Source of the DNA: Liolophura sinensis
Taxonomy: Eukaryota; Mollusca; Polyplacophora; Chitonida; Chitonidae
Direction: 5' to 3'
Assembly (NCBI RefSeq): GCF_032854445.1
Contig: NC_088303.1
Location: 3,725,501-3,789,500 of the forward strand
Length of the DNA: 64,000 nt
This document shows, piece after piece, positions 45,000 through 56,864 of the stretch. Every line of letters starts with the position of its first letter. The first letter of the stretch is position 1. Both the position numbers and the translations under genes were made by a program. The notes beneath the pieces are model-generated. The model had not been told where the DNA came from. It saw only the letters and a program-made list of their open reading frames with translations, and did not search any database.

Positions 45000-45540
45000 A
45001 CGGTTTTGTCGCCAATTGCTATGAAAGTGTGAAAAAGTGCAATTTTCGCCCATATTTGGAAGTTACGTGACACAAAACTGCTGCAGCTGTGGAGCTGAAA
45101 ATGACTGAGTACAAAGGGCTATATAGGTACTGTAGGCGTGTGTAAAATCATGGAAGTGTGTCAATAAATGTGGGAGTTGCAGTGCTTCAAATATTGTCCA
45201 AAGGCCGATTTGCTGTATTTGGCACTTTGACGTCCCCATGTTATATGATGCATTTTAAATGCATTTGTGACTAGGATGAAGGCACGAACATTGTAAGCGT
45301 GCTAGCCGACGTAGTTTGACGTCCTGCTCATGAATCTGGACTTATTTCTTTCCAGGGACGTATAGTTTAGCCGCAAATTGCGATCAAAACGCGAAAAAGC
45401 GCTAATCCCACCATATTTGGAGATCTGGTGAGAGAAAACCGTTACAGCTGTAAAGCTGAACATCACTGAGTGGAAAGCGCTACACACTTACTCTATGTGT
45501 GCTGAAAATCTTCGATCTGTGTCAACATCCACAGGATATG
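45000..45540 (+). repeat. Diverged ~190-bp direct duplication
   Basis: 45000-45180 and 45350-45540 align: TTTTGTCGCCAATTGC with TTAGCCGCAAATTGC, CCATATTTGGA in both, ACAGCTGTAAAGCTGAA with GCAGCTGTGGAGCTGAA, and TGACTGAGTACAAAG with TCACTGAGTGGAAAG. An 68-codon open frame at 44864-45070 overlaps the first copy but is not conserved in the second. Confidence 0.7.
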
Positions 45541-45581
45541 AAGGGGAAAACGTCATCGATCCGATCCGGGATCCCGGCCTA

Positions 45582-45610
45582 GGATCTGCTGTTCACAGAT
45601 CCATTCTAGT
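45582..45610 (+). other. Helitron-like 3' terminus candidate
   Basis: GGATCTG, 7-base loop, CAGATCC hairpin, three bases, then CTAG followed by T. Helitron 3' ends have a short hairpin a few bases before CTRR and insert before T. No matching 5' end or Rep/helicase gene was found, so this may be chance. Confidence 0.25.
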
Positions 45611-46284
45611 TTTTTTTTATAATTTGATTGTTGTTTAGCGTCATGTTTAAACGTCAGCACTGATACGAGAGCTTGGAGTCTAACCAGGAAAACGAAGTAT
45701 ATAAGGTTGCATAAAATTTTCTTTCACTAAATTATTGCCTTCAGCGAGGTATTAAAGCATGTTAAAAATTATGAATATATTAAAAATATAAATTTGATTA
45801 AATTCCAAAAATAATAAAAATCTTTAGCACTCTTGCATCTGAACTTTATGTAATTTTTATGTTTTCTCCACCTTATGTAAGCTGGCGGAGGCTGGTACAT
45901 GACATGCTACATGACACACTCCTCGGGTGTTGCACGACGTATGACGCTCACCCTGAGGAGAGTCGTGAATATATCCAATCAGGAACTAGATCCAGTCAGG
46001 ACCTAGAACACGCCGGGTATTTATGTGCTAGGTATTGAAAAATGTTACATTTTAAAAATGAGCTGAAATTTACACGAATTCGCGTCCTTCTCTTCGTAGA
46101 GCTAACACTTCTGGAATGAGCACAGGCATGCGTCAGATATTAGAGTTGACGACATTTTGCGATTGAATAGACCGTGTAGGCCTAAATGGCTTTATAAAGC
46201 ATATCCTACCATAATTATGTCGTAAATACATAATTTGATGCCAGTAGTCATGAGTGCACCGTCAGCCCAAAATAGGACAGAACT
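45611..46284. other. Non-coding stretch, no gene recognised
   Basis: AT-rich, no open frame or repeat of note. Confidence 0.45.
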
Positions 46285-46403
46285 AAGGGCAACCTGCGGA
46301 TGGTCGTGGGTTTCTCCCACAATAATACTGTTCACCGTTGTATAGGTGAAATATAAATAGGGCATAAAAAAGCGATCAAATAAATCAAATAAATAAATAA
46401 TAC
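46285..46403 (+). mobile_element. SINE-A, 5'-truncated
   Basis: GGGCAACCTGCGGATGGTCG then TTCTCCCACAATAATACTGT, a damaged GTATAGGTGAAATAT and an AAATAAAT tail. Confidence 0.75.
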
Positions 46404-46529
46404 ACTGACAGTGTCATTATGAAGACACTGTTTTTGACAGGCAAAACGTTATCTGTAGATAATACATAGTTGGCTGTCTCTGTGGTTTGATTTATTCATT
46501 GGTTTGAGTCTAAAGCCTTATACACATCA

Positions 46530-46720
46530 CTGATTTATTAATTGATTGGTGTTTAGAGCCGTGCTCAGAAATGTATCACTTATATGGCGGCTGCGCAGGT
46601 TTATGAAAAAATCCGCTAAGATCGCAGAAACCCGGCGACCCTTGCCAGGTACATATGTCACAGCTAAACCTCGTGCCGTAAAGCCGCGCTGTCCTAAGGA
46701 ATATTTCACATACACCAAGA
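46530..46720 (-). mobile_element. SINE-A, diverged
   Basis: TTTATTAATTGATTGGTGTT then TAGAGCCGTGCTCAGAAATG, TCACTTATATGGCGGC and CCCGGCGACCCTTGCCAGG. The head is lost. Confidence 0.6.
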
Positions 46721-46984
46721 GCAGCGTCTGTCTTATATTATGTGGTATGGCGTATGTGTGGAGAAAAGTCGCTAATTAGCATGTGAACTACATCTAGTAT
46801 AGTTATCACCATGTCTAGCAATTCAGGTTCACAGATGTCTTCACTGAAAACATTAATCTGTAACAGAAAGTCTGTTGTCTGAGTGATGCTAGACTATATT
46901 CTGTTATTATAAGACACTATTCTGTTAGTTTAAAAGAATCTTTATGTTGAATTAATGGAATATGTGTCGTCTAGTTAACAGAAA

Positions 46985-47695
46985 AAAAATTGCTGCAATA
47001 GCGAAATACATTCTAGCGTCACTCAGACAACAGCTGCAATATCGTAATACATTCTAGCGTCACTCAGACAACAGCCGCCATAGCCTAATACATAATAGCG
47101 TCACTCATACAACAGCCGCCATAGCCTAATACATAATAGCGTCACTCAGACAACAGCCGCCATAGCCTAATACATTCTAGCGTCACTCAGACAACAGCCG
47201 CCATAGCCTAATACATAATAGCGTCACTCATACAACAGCCGCCATAGCCTAATACATAATAGCGTCACTCAGACAACAGCCGCCATAGCCTAATACATAA
47301 TAGCGTCACTCAGACAACAGCCGCTATAGCCTGATACATAATAGCGTCACTCAGACAACAGCCGCCATAGCCTAATACATTCTAGCGTCACTCAGACAAC
47401 AGCCGCCATAGCCTAATACATAATAGCGTCACTCATACAACAGCCGCCATAGCCTAATACATAATAGCGTCACTCAGACAACAGCCGCCATAGCCTAATA
47501 CATAATAGCGTCACTCAGACAACAGCCGCCATAGCCTAATACATCCTAGCGTCACTCAGACAACAGCCGCCATAGCCTAATACATAATAGCGTCACTCAT
47601 ACAACAGCCGCCATAGCCTAATGCATTCTAGCGTCACTCAGACAACAGCCGCCATAGCCTGATACATAATAGCGTCACTCATACAACAGACTTCT
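46985..47695 (+). repeat. 41-bp minisatellite, about 17 copies
   Basis: Unit CAGCCGCCATAGCCTAATAC plus ATAATAGCGTCACTCAGACAA (41-bp step 47113 to 47154). Three variable sites (ATAAT/ATTCT/ATCCT, CAGACAA/CATACAA) give a partly periodic variant order, hinting at multi-unit duplication. Confidence 0.95.
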
Positions 47696-48934
47696 GCTAA
47701 ATTTAATACATTATTTTTTTAGAGTGTCTGGCAGTGTTGACATGTTACCAGTGTAACGGCCTCTAATCTGCAATCCACTCTATAAGTTATGCACTTGTAC
47801 TTTATGGTACTTAAGGCAACCCTGGACGTCTATATCGTTGTGGTATTTCAGGCTTCACAGGCTGTTCATGCTTTGTGCAATTTATAATTTTTTTAGGATT
47901 AAAGGGGAATAACTCTAGCAAACATTAACGTTCTGGTCCAAAGCGTGCTATAGATTTACATGAGCTACATAGATTTAAAGAGCTAGAATATTGGTTGGAA
48001 TTTGGTATGGTAATGTTTTAGATATTTGGAACCATATAAATACGATAGAGCATATAAGTTGCTTGAGAGGTTTCATTTCTGTTGCCTCCTCAACCTTATT
48101 TATGAGGCTGTTCACAGTATAGAAGTTATTCATTCCTTGTAATTACAGGATTTGGTGCATAGCCTGTCTTGAACTCTGACGTAAGCACTGCCCTGACCAA
48201 TCAGAATAGTTTTCCATACATAACCAGCCAACTGCTCTTGTGTAGCCGTAACCAATCATGGATCTACAATACTTCATCATGTTATAGCCAATCTTCATCT
48301 TCTAAATTGTATACGGATATAGTTGGTGGATGTAAATAGTGGATGACCCTAAAAATTAACACCCATGTATGTTTTTTCAAGCCAAGAAAGCATGCATATC
48401 TAGACCTAAAATAACTCTATATGCTCTTTTACCAGAATTCAAACAGGCGCGCCACTAAAACGAAATGGAATTTTGCATCAAAAATCATATCTACATGGTT
48501 AAGAATAGCGTTACATGGTACATACAGTAATAGTTTTGGCCATCGGTCAAATTAAACAATGACTGTAAGGTCAGTTTTACGACATAGTGCAGTTTCTGTG
48601 ATAGTGAATGCACTTGTCTCTCCTGGTTACTTTTATTGTGCAGTATTACATCTTTTCCTATACAGAATCCTAGAGTGATTCTACGTTTGCTAGACACACT
48701 TTGCTACTGTAATATAGTGGAGCTTTAACATTAAAATTACTCTGTCGGACTCATGGTTCTCGAAAATAAACATCCACAAGACTTCCATTCTACCTTATTG
48801 TGGAAGCAATGCAACACTGTATGCTGTTTAGACAGACTATATTACGCATGCACGCTGGGATCCATCTGGAAGAGGGAATTTGTAAATATTTGTGGTGCGT
48901 TGTTGGCAAAGAGCGGTTGACGACGCTCGCGATG
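47696..48934. other. Non-coding stretch, no gene recognised
   Basis: Short open frames without recognised domains; no repeat structure seen. Confidence 0.45.
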
Positions 48935-49200
48935 AATTTATTTAGTTATTTATTTTATTGGTATTTCACGCCTTACTCAAAAATGTTTCATTTCCAAGAT
49001 GGGCAACCGGAAACCGGGCAGGGTCCTGGATCCATCAGTATAGTGGGCATATCTGTATATGCAAGCTCGTCGGTAACTTGCAAAAGGTCTGTGGTTTTCC
49101 TCGTGCACTCCGGTTTTCTCCACCTCCAAGGTGGTCGCCATCGTATAAGTGGAAACTTATTGAGAATGACGCTAAACTAAAATAAATGAATAAATAAATA
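48935..49200. mobile_element. Two SINE-A pieces in head-on arrangement
   Basis: 48935-49090 reads as a minus-strand copy (TTATTTTATTGGTATTTCACGC) and 49095-49200 as a plus-strand tail (GTGGTCGCCATCGTATAAGT, then CTAAAATAAATGAATAAAT). Both are diverged. Confidence 0.6.
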
Positions 49201-49235
49201 CCCCATGCATATACTGCTAGTATATATACCAGCTA

Positions 49236-49292
49236 ATTGCTGAAGAATATTTCACTTATACAACGGCGGTCAGCATTATGGTGGAAAGAAAT
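49236..49292 (-). mobile_element. SINE-A internal fragment
   Basis: AAGAATATTTCACTTATACA then ACGGCGGTCAGCATTATGGT. Confidence 0.65.
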
Positions 49293-49411
49293 CTTTATTG
49301 TGGGAGCATATCTTTGATGTGAAATTACCCATTTTTACCCATTTTCTTGTGGAAGGTAATTTTTGTACGCGGGCATTTATACAATAAACATGGTCTTGAT
49401 GATGAAATGAT

Positions 49412-49628
49412 TATTTATTTATTCATTTATTTATCTTTTTATATGTTAAGTGTTTTACGCCGTACTCAAGAATATTTCAGCTATACGACGGCAGCCGCCA
49501 TGGTGAGAGGTAACCGGTTCAGAACCCAGAGAAAATCTACGGTCTTCCGCCGGTTACTTGCAGACCCTTCCACTTTCGACCGGAGAGGAAGCAACCTTAA
49601 GCTGGACTTGAACTCTCAGCAACCATGA
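49412..49628 (-). mobile_element. SINE-A, near full-length
   Basis: TTTATTTATTC tail, GTTTTACGCCGTACTCAAGA, and head-side GGACTTGAACTCTCAGCAAC. The next copy begins immediately after it. Confidence 0.8.
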
Positions 49629-49800
49629 GATTTATTTGATTTATTTATTTATTTGATTGGTGTTTTACCCCGTACTCAAGAATATTTCACTTATACGACG
49701 GCGGCCGTCATTATGGTGGAAGGAAACCGGGCAGAGCCCGGGGGAAACCCACGACCATCCGCAGGTTGCTGAGAGACCTTCCCACTTTATGGCGACCGTG
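49629..49800 (-). mobile_element. SINE-A, head-truncated, abutting the previous copy
   Basis: TTTATTTATTTATTTGATTG, then TTTTACCCCGTACTCAAGAA to GGTTGCTGAGAGACCTTCCC. Tail-to-head tandem with the copy at 49412 on the same strand. Confidence 0.82.
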
Positions 49801-51039
49801 AGAGGCGTCTTAGTTATTGTGATGCAATGGCATGCTACCTACTATAGGCCAGCGAACATCGATCAAATGATCAGATTTAACATGCATTACTTTAATCAAA
49901 ATCCAAGGTGCCACTTCTTAAGGGAGGGTTACATGGCTTTTATGAAAACAGTTCCGTCTTAGTCATGCAAAGTACATGTTATGAACAGATTTTATTTATT
50001 TTAGACAGACTACGCCACAGAAATCAGGTAAAGAGACTGGCTGAAGGTATGGTTCACGCCTCCAAATTATCTTCAGTCTACCCACGCTCATCTTGCAACC
50101 GCTGTACTATTTCATTTCCGTAGTTGCTTCACACATACATGAATGTAACAGGGTATACGGCCATGCGCCTGTATCATAGATCAACTCCTCTTTCTTATGC
50201 TGAAGGCAGCATCAAATCAATTCATCATACAATAAAATGACTTGCAGTCTGACAGTCTCACTTGGAACACACCATTCTGCTGAATGCCCACTTACTGTAC
50301 TTCCTGCCCTCTCTTAGTCTAAGGACGTTAGGCTTTATTGAGGTATACATCAGATATTTGTCATTCCTGCTTCACGTCAAATCTGTGTAAATGTTCCTCA
50401 AGTGAAATCGTGCGTAAAATTATTCCCTACTTCTGAAGATTTTAAAACTACACGACAATCCATCATCGATTCTATCCTCGTGCACCGCTTGAGGCCAAGT
50501 CTGTGCACTTAATTGAGATAACATCGAGGCAGAGGAAATAAAACTCAAAAAGAAAAAAAAAACGAAGAAAACACACACACCGTCTTGTGTGGTATGTAAT
50601 TACTTATATGTACAGGCATATATGATTTGGCTTGTTGACAATTAATTCCCTAAAGTTCTCTAAACTGCAGGACTTGGGCTGTTTCAATGTTACAACTAAA
50701 TGAATATGTTCATAAAGTACATTTTCAACGATAGAACAACCTGATAGAACATAGCCAATAGAGTTATTTACTGGATAAATCTTATCGATTTTATTTACCA
50801 CCTATGTTTTATTCCTATTTAGGCATCTTGATATCGAAACTAATCGATCTGTAAATGTTTCATTAGTGAGTAAACGAGAATTGTGCCCAGTGCTCACGTA
50901 AAGACTACCCCAACCGTATTAGTAACGTTATTTATTAACAATATCTCGGCCTATGTCAGGGCAATTCAGCATTTCGCTGTTCTCACTGTCCATGGGATTT
51001 TGGTAACAGTAACAGGCCTGTGATGCTTGCGTGACCGTT
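49801..51039. other. Non-coding stretch, no gene recognised
   Basis: Short open frames only. An ACACACACAC run lies at 50571. Confidence 0.45.
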
Positions 51040-51143
51040 TGTTAACGTGGCCACTCCGGTTTTCTGCACCCATGAAAATGACCACCATCGTATATATGTG
51101 AAAAATACTGAAAACTAAAGTATAGCGTTAAGCAACAATGGAT
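51040..51143 (+). mobile_element. SINE-A, diverged 3' portion (subfamily variant)
   Basis: CACTCCGGTTTTCTGCACCC, ACCACCATCGTATATATGTG, then AGCGTTAAGCAACAATGG. The GTTAAGCAAC ending is shared with copies at 55535 and 56865, suggesting an older subfamily. Confidence 0.55.
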
Positions 51144-51209
51144 AAAACGGTGTTGATATACATTTGGCCAGTTCCTGGCGAACTCTCACACGTGTGACAT
51201 AAGTCATAC

Positions 51210-51524
51210 TGGTGAAAGCCAACTGGGCACCACCGAAGGTCATGCAAGGCCACACGCGAGTACTCGTGAAAGCCGGGGCCTCCATGGCTCAGTCGGTTAG
51301 CGCGCTAGCGCAGCGTAGTGACCCAGAAGCCTCTCACCAATGCGGTCGCTGTGAGTTCAAGACCAGCTCATGCTGGCTTCCTCTACGGCCGTACGTGGGA
51401 AGGTCTGCCAGCAACCTGCGGATGGTCGTGGGTTTCCACCGGGCTCTGCCCGGTTTCCACCCACCATAATGCTGGCCGCCGTCGTATAAGTGAAATATTC
51501 TTGAGTACGGCCTAAAACACCAAT

Positions 51525-51566
<42 letters not shown>

Positions 51567-51630
51567 GTGAAAGCCAACTGGGCACCACCGAACGTCATGC
51601 AAGGCCACACGCGAGTATTGGTGGAAGGTG
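51210..51630 (+). repeat. ~55-bp tandem duplication split by the SINE at 51275
   Basis: TGGTGAAAGCCAACTGGGCA through CACACGCGAGTA occurs at 51210-51264 and again at 51565-51618 with one or two differences. This is too long for a retroposon target duplication, so it is best read as a pre-existing tandem repeat that was interrupted. Confidence 0.85.
51275..51563 (+). mobile_element. SINE-A, complete and best-preserved copy, with poly(A) tail
   Basis: Full head GGGGCCTCCATGGCTCAGTC through GCGCGCTAGCGCAGCG, box B-like GTGAGTTCAAGACC, central module, end GTACGGCCTAAAACACC and a pure 36-base A tail at 51528-51563. GTGAAAGCC is repeated at both edges (51266-51274; 51567 onward), a likely target duplication. 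The pure A tail suggests a recent insertion. Confidence 0.92.
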
Positions 51631-51877
51631 AGTGGGCACCTGCCGACACCCCACCAAGTCACATTACACTGACACCGGGACAACCAATCTTGCTGACAAC
51701 CTCTCACTTCTGAGCGACAAGCGAGACCGCAGGTCTTTAATATGACCCGATTTGATCTCGGGGTCTCCCGAGCGGACGCTCTAACCTTTAGGCCACCGAA
51801 GCGGTGGTTGATACTATTACCTTGTCACTTAATCACTATACAGGTAATACTTGTAGCATGTCACATAATCATAGTGG

Positions 51878-51990
51878 ATTTACCCCAGGCTCTGCCCGGT
51901 TTTCTCCCACCATGCTGCTGGCCGCCGTCGTATAAGTGAAATTTTCTTGAGTACGGCGTAAAACACCCATTAAATAAATAATTATTATGC
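51878..51990 (+). mobile_element. SINE-A, 3' portion
   Basis: CCAGGCTCTGCCCGGTTTTC, GCCGCCGTCGTATAAGTGAA, GAGTACGGCGTAAAACACCC, then TTAAATAAATAATTATT. Confidence 0.85.
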
Positions 51991-52244
51991 AGGTAATGCT
52001 TGTAGCATTATAACATATTATATAAGTATCATCTCTTTAAAGCGGACGAACACAGATTGTGTAGTGTCTGATATGTTCAACGTGTGATGTACTGTTTTCT
52101 TGGGACCCCTTCCGGTCGCGCAATTTTCAGAGAAATAATTACAGTGTATGTTTCAGATTGTTAGTCCACTGAAAGCTCAAAGGAAGAATGGATGGACCCC
52201 TTTAAAATTCGACATGTACATATAGGCCACCCACATCATTAAAA

Positions 52245-52492
52245 CGGGGCCTTCGTGGCCGAGGGGATAATCGCGCCAGTACGGCGCAATGACCCTTAAG
52301 CCTCCCATCAATGCCTTCCTTGTGAGTTCATCTCAAGATCATGCTGTCTTCCTCTCCGGCCGTTATGTGGGAAGGTCTGCCAGCAGCCTGTGGATGGCCC
52401 TTGGTTTTTCCGGACTCCTCTCACCATAATGCTGGCCGCGTTCGTGTAAGTGAAATATTCTTAAGTACAGCGTAAAACACCAGTCAAATAAA
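52245..52492 (+). mobile_element. SINE-A, near full-length
   Basis: GGGGCCTTCGTGGCCGAGGG head, GTGAGTTCATCTCAAGATCA, central module shortened, end AGTACAGCGTAAAACACCAG and TCAAATAAATC. Confidence 0.85.
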
Positions 52493-53177
52493 TCCATGAA
52501 AACTCGCATTATTTATAGCCATTTCATTAGTCAACGCGCCTCAGTGGTGTGACGAATAAGTTATAGCGTGGCACGTGATCATTTCAAATTACAGTTCGCT
52601 TTGAGAAGAGGGGTCTGTGATGATCACGTGACGCGAGCTAAAGAGAAAAACGATAACTCACGGACAAATTTGATACTCTGTATGCTCTTACTGTTTTATG
52701 TAACAAGGCCACGTTCCACTCAACTGGTTTCACCCTTAGGGTGCCATCTCTAAAAGAAGTGTTAGAGAAAAGGAAATGAAAAACGTACATAAAACATCGT
52801 TCCCAATTCAACTGACCTCAAAGAGCGTTCGCCCATAGACAAGGTAAGTCGTACTGGTTTAAAGGTGTGCATTCTAGTAAACTTTCAAATCGGCCTGTAT
52901 GTGATTGTAGGCTTGTTTAAGAGAAAGGTTACTTTTCATAGTTGTAGATTAATGTGCGACCTTTTCTATTTACAGTTACAGTTTTCCTGCAGTTATTTTG
53001 ACCTGATCAATATACTCATTTAACACACATTTCTAAACGAGGGGTACCTTGTATTCCAGTATTTTTACAATCTTTTTGTCGTCTTTAAGCATTATTTTAT
53101 CACGTGTTACTTTTCATTTCTTCATTTTCCCAGACAGTTTTATGATTTATAGCTATTCCCAAGAGCCATAACCAGAA
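52493..53177. other. Non-coding stretch, no gene recognised
   Basis: Short open frames only. Confidence 0.45.
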
Positions 53178-53555
53178 TGCCTTTTTGTTATATAACTTTG
53201 ACAAACGGAAATTCCTTTAGAGTACAAAATGCCTTTTTGTTACGTAACTTTGATAAACGGAAATTCCTTTAGAGTACAGAATGTCTTTTTGTTACGTTAC
53301 TTTGATAAACGGAAATTCCTTTAGAGTACAAAATGCCTTTTTGTTACGTAACTTTGATAAACGGAAATTCCTTTAGAGTGCAAAATGCCTTTTTGTTACG
53401 TAAATTTGATAAAAGAAAATTCCTTTAGGGCACAAAATGCCTTTTTGTCACGTAACTTTGATAAAAGGAAATTCCTTTAGAGTACAGAATGTCTTTTTGT
53501 TACGTTACTTTGATAAACGGAAATTCCTTTAGAGTACAGAATGCCTTTTTGTTGC
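53178..53555 (+). repeat. 52-bp tandem repeat, seven copies
   Basis: Unit AGTACAAAATGCCTTTTTGT, TACGTAACTTTGATAAACGG, AAATTCCTTTAG; AGTACA at 53221 and 53273 gives the 52-bp step. Confidence 0.95.
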
Positions 53556-54461
53556 GTTCCTTGACACTAGTCATATCTGCATATGATTGTGGCAGACCTC
53601 GGCTGGCATTAACTGCCATCGTGTTAACCAGCTTTAAAGAGAAACACTTGAATAAATGACCTAGAAATGGTAACCTTTTTTTAGTTTACCTTGTGTCCGG
53701 CCAGTAACTTAATTATGTAATATGTAGATACCTTTATTAAAGGGTAAAATCTATCGGACCATTATAGTCATTATATTCATGTCGAAACTAATGTGTTGTT
53801 GTCAACAGTTTAAGGAGTGTTAAATGCGAGTAGTAAAATGTGTTTAATATTATCGGGCATTTCCCGTCTACACTATAGCAAGAAACATTTGTTAGTGATA
53901 ACAATTACCGTAAATGTACAAAAGACTAAGTCACCGCTAAACTTACACACACGTCTTGGTATTAGTTGGCTACTAAAATAAAATCTGTATAAGCATGGGT
54001 TTTAACTCATAGCCGAATAATAAAACATTGGTTTGACTTCAGTTTAAACAGTTTATTACATATATATGTCCCCACTGAATTTCTTGCATCTCTTCTGGGT
54101 GTCTAAAATATATCAAAATATTATAATCACTGGACTGGTTATTAAGTAATGCTTAATCTCAACAAGAAATATTCACTTAAAAGCTGTATACAAGAATGCA
54201 TAAGGCTAAATTGCTCAACGAAGATAAAATGAGAATATTAGAGAAATTTGTAAGTAGCAGATTTCAAACTGAAAATAACAGACCACGATTCTTGGTCATC
54301 ATTTTATGTCTTTAAAGATGTATTCTAGTTAAACTTCGTTTCTCAAAGTTGGGCCATGTATGTGGACAAAACATATTAAATATAAAGCTGCTATACTACG
54401 TGAGTTATTTCAAAAGTCCATGAGCTTTAAAATACTTCACATGACAGAACGGGACATCAAG

Positions 54462-54492
<31 letters not shown>

Positions 54493-55290
54493 GCAAATAT
54501 AGTCCCTTTTCCCAATGTGATCCTGTGCGTGTTGACATGACTTTATTTTGACACCTGACAGATGAAAGAAAGAAAAGAAATATATCACACTTTTACATAA
54601 AAGTGTCTGAGTCTTAGTTGTTAAACACAGTGTATATGCTACAAAGGACCTTGGTACATGCATTATAACTTTGGAACCGTAAATTTATATTTGGGCCAAA
54701 GGAGATTATGTGTTAAACTGAAGGCAGGTCTGCTCATCAAAATCTCTCATGCGTGCTATGTCCTTTATAACGATTGACGTGTGACAGTTCATTGGCCATT
54801 GTAAGTTTAAAGGCGGTTAATTAGTGTGTCTCCACTGCATTGATAAGTATAATTCTTGTTAATAAGGGGAAGGGCCACATGCGATGTCGGTCACAGCCCA
54901 CATTCCCACATATCTCCGTATGAACAAGTCAGATCCTATCAACACAGTAGACAAATAATACTGACGACAAAAAATGCAAAAGCGAGTATACTACAGATAT
55001 TTTGACTGACTTCAAAGGCTTCAGTGAAAAAATCACTGATAATAAAAGGAAGAACTTTAAAAAGTGAATTAAAACAGCTAAAGCGGCATCGGCGTGGCCA
55101 AGGCATCTATATGTATGTTTCTTTCTGGCGAGTTATCTTCTTGACAATCTATCAGATAATACTGTAGGCATATGTACCATGGTAGATATCTGCTTAGTGT
55201 TTCCTTTTTGTCACCTTTACTCAAGCAAACGAAGTAGACCGATAACCGGGAACCAATGAGGTGACCAGTAAGCTGCAATCCTCCACTATC
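53556..55290. other. Non-coding stretch, no gene recognised
   Basis: An AAAT microsatellite lies at 54459-54491. Otherwise AT-rich with short open frames. Confidence 0.45.
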
Positions 55291-55297
55291 CATTGCT

Positions 55298-55378
55298 ATA
55301 TAACAATCAGGTGAGGTCATATATACGCCAAGCGAGCTGGAGAGCACGAATCAATCGCTGGTGAACATTGCCTATCTG
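55298..55378 (+). promoter_or_regulatory. Candidate promoter and non-coding first exon of the LamG-like gene
   Basis: TATATAA at 55298 is followed about 30 bp on by an ATG-free stretch that ends in TATCTG|GTAAGTAC, a strong splice donor at 55379. It could splice to the acceptor TTTGTTTACTTACAG ending at 58332, just upstream of the signal-peptide ATG. The link is inferred; another TATA-like site (GTATAAATG, 57397) is an alternative. Confidence 0.3.
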
Positions 55379-55534
55379 GTAAGTACGACTGTGGTTTCGT
55401 ATTTCATTTCCCCACGATCACTGTTTGGCTGGCCACGTTGACAATCTAACTTTCGTTGCAGACAACTTGTCTGGTCTATATATGGTGTGCATAACTGTGC
55501 GTCTCATGTTAGAAAAGTTTGTCAGTAACTTGCC

Positions 55535-55652
55535 AAAGCTCGGGGGTTAACGCCGGGTACTCGGTTTCCTCCACCCATGAAATTGACCGCCATCGTATAA
55601 GTGAAAATTTTTTGAGTATATCGTAACAAGAATCAATAAGCAAATCAATAAA
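55535..55652 (+). mobile_element. SINE-A, diverged 3' portion (subfamily variant)
   Basis: CTCGGTTTCCTCCACCCATG, GACCGCCATCGTATAAGTGA, TTGAGTATATCGTAACAAG then AATCAATAAGC. Confidence 0.6.
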
Positions 55653-56864
55653 ATCCCTAAGTATACACATTTATGGATAATTATTTTTTCTAGGTCGTCA
55701 TCTGCTACATGTATGGCAACGTTGCTTTATTCTCTCATAGTAAGGGATTTTTTTACCTTCTTCTGGAACTAACACGGGCGTTCAGTTATCATGGATTGGT
55801 AAAAGGGCTGACAAGTGTAATTAGAAGGGGTATCAATCAAACACTGTCACGTGCAGGTGTCATTTGCATTAAACGTGCTACCCATCTCGTCTTTGAACCG
55901 TTTATATTTCCTGTTAACTTATTAAACTGAACTGCGTGTCGACAAGCATGACACGTTTGAAGAGAGAAGTAAAACAATCCAATCAACAATTCACTGGACT
56001 GTGGCGATACATTCATTTTTTATGACTTTTTTCACCCCAGCAAATTGTGAGCATAGAATTACGGGATATGTCAGTGTAGACTCTAATATGATACACAGCA
56101 TCTCAAATGACCTGATCTGAGATGCTCACGATGGAATAAACAAGATAAATACTATATATAGACGTGGGCAAAAGAAATAAGTGAGTATTAATAAGTGGTC
56201 TGATTAATGTGTTTATTTTCTTGCACTGTAATATATTTGTAAATACCATAGCCTTGTCCTAAGATATTATAAGAAAAGACAGCAAATTTTACACTTGAAT
56301 TATTAAAGGAAGGGGGATGAAACAGGCATAACGACCACAAACAGGCATAAATGGCCACAGATTTTTTTGTCATTCTTGGTAACTCAAAGTTTAATCATGA
56401 ATTCTTACGAGGCCATGGGATGCGCCATGTTAGAGCAACCGGAAACACCATGTCGCGTCACTCATACCTCACGCTGATAAGGTTTAAACGCAAAACAGGG
56501 TTCGGGTGACGTATAAGCGGAAACAACTGCCTCCTCAGGTTATTGAAATGACTCACAGCTGAATGGTTTAAACGAAATTGTGCGGTTTTGCTTACTAGAA
56601 ACTTACCATAGACAGCTTAGTTGTGCAACATCTGGGCTTGTAAAATTTTTACTATGGGATACTTTGTCGATACATACATCTGATCTAGCGATGTCTTTTC
56701 TTTCAACCATCGTTGGTCGACAACTCGATTGCACGTTCACCCTACTTCCGTAAACCTGTATCCAAGCGGTTTCGATTTCCTCGCGGCGAGTATCCGGCCT
56801 GTGACCTATTAGGCCCTCTGTTTGAATCAAGCCAGCTCTCTTGTTGTTGAGACTGCGGCTTTAA
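55653..56864. other. Non-coding stretch, no gene recognised
   Basis: Short open frames only; no repeat structure recognised. Confidence 0.45.

Noticed and set aside
44864-45070. 68-codon open frame starting MSEFDPSLANLS
   Set aside because: It overlaps one half of a diverged direct duplication whose other half does not keep the frame, so coding selection is unlikely.
46985-47695. 41-bp direct repeats as a possible CRISPR array
   Set aside because: Contiguous minisatellite units with scattered point variants and no spacers.
51275-51370. tRNA gene, from the box A/box B-like sequence at SINE heads
   Set aside because: The sequence cannot fold as a full cloverleaf with standard arms by eye and is always followed by the SINE body. 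It is a SINE promoter head.
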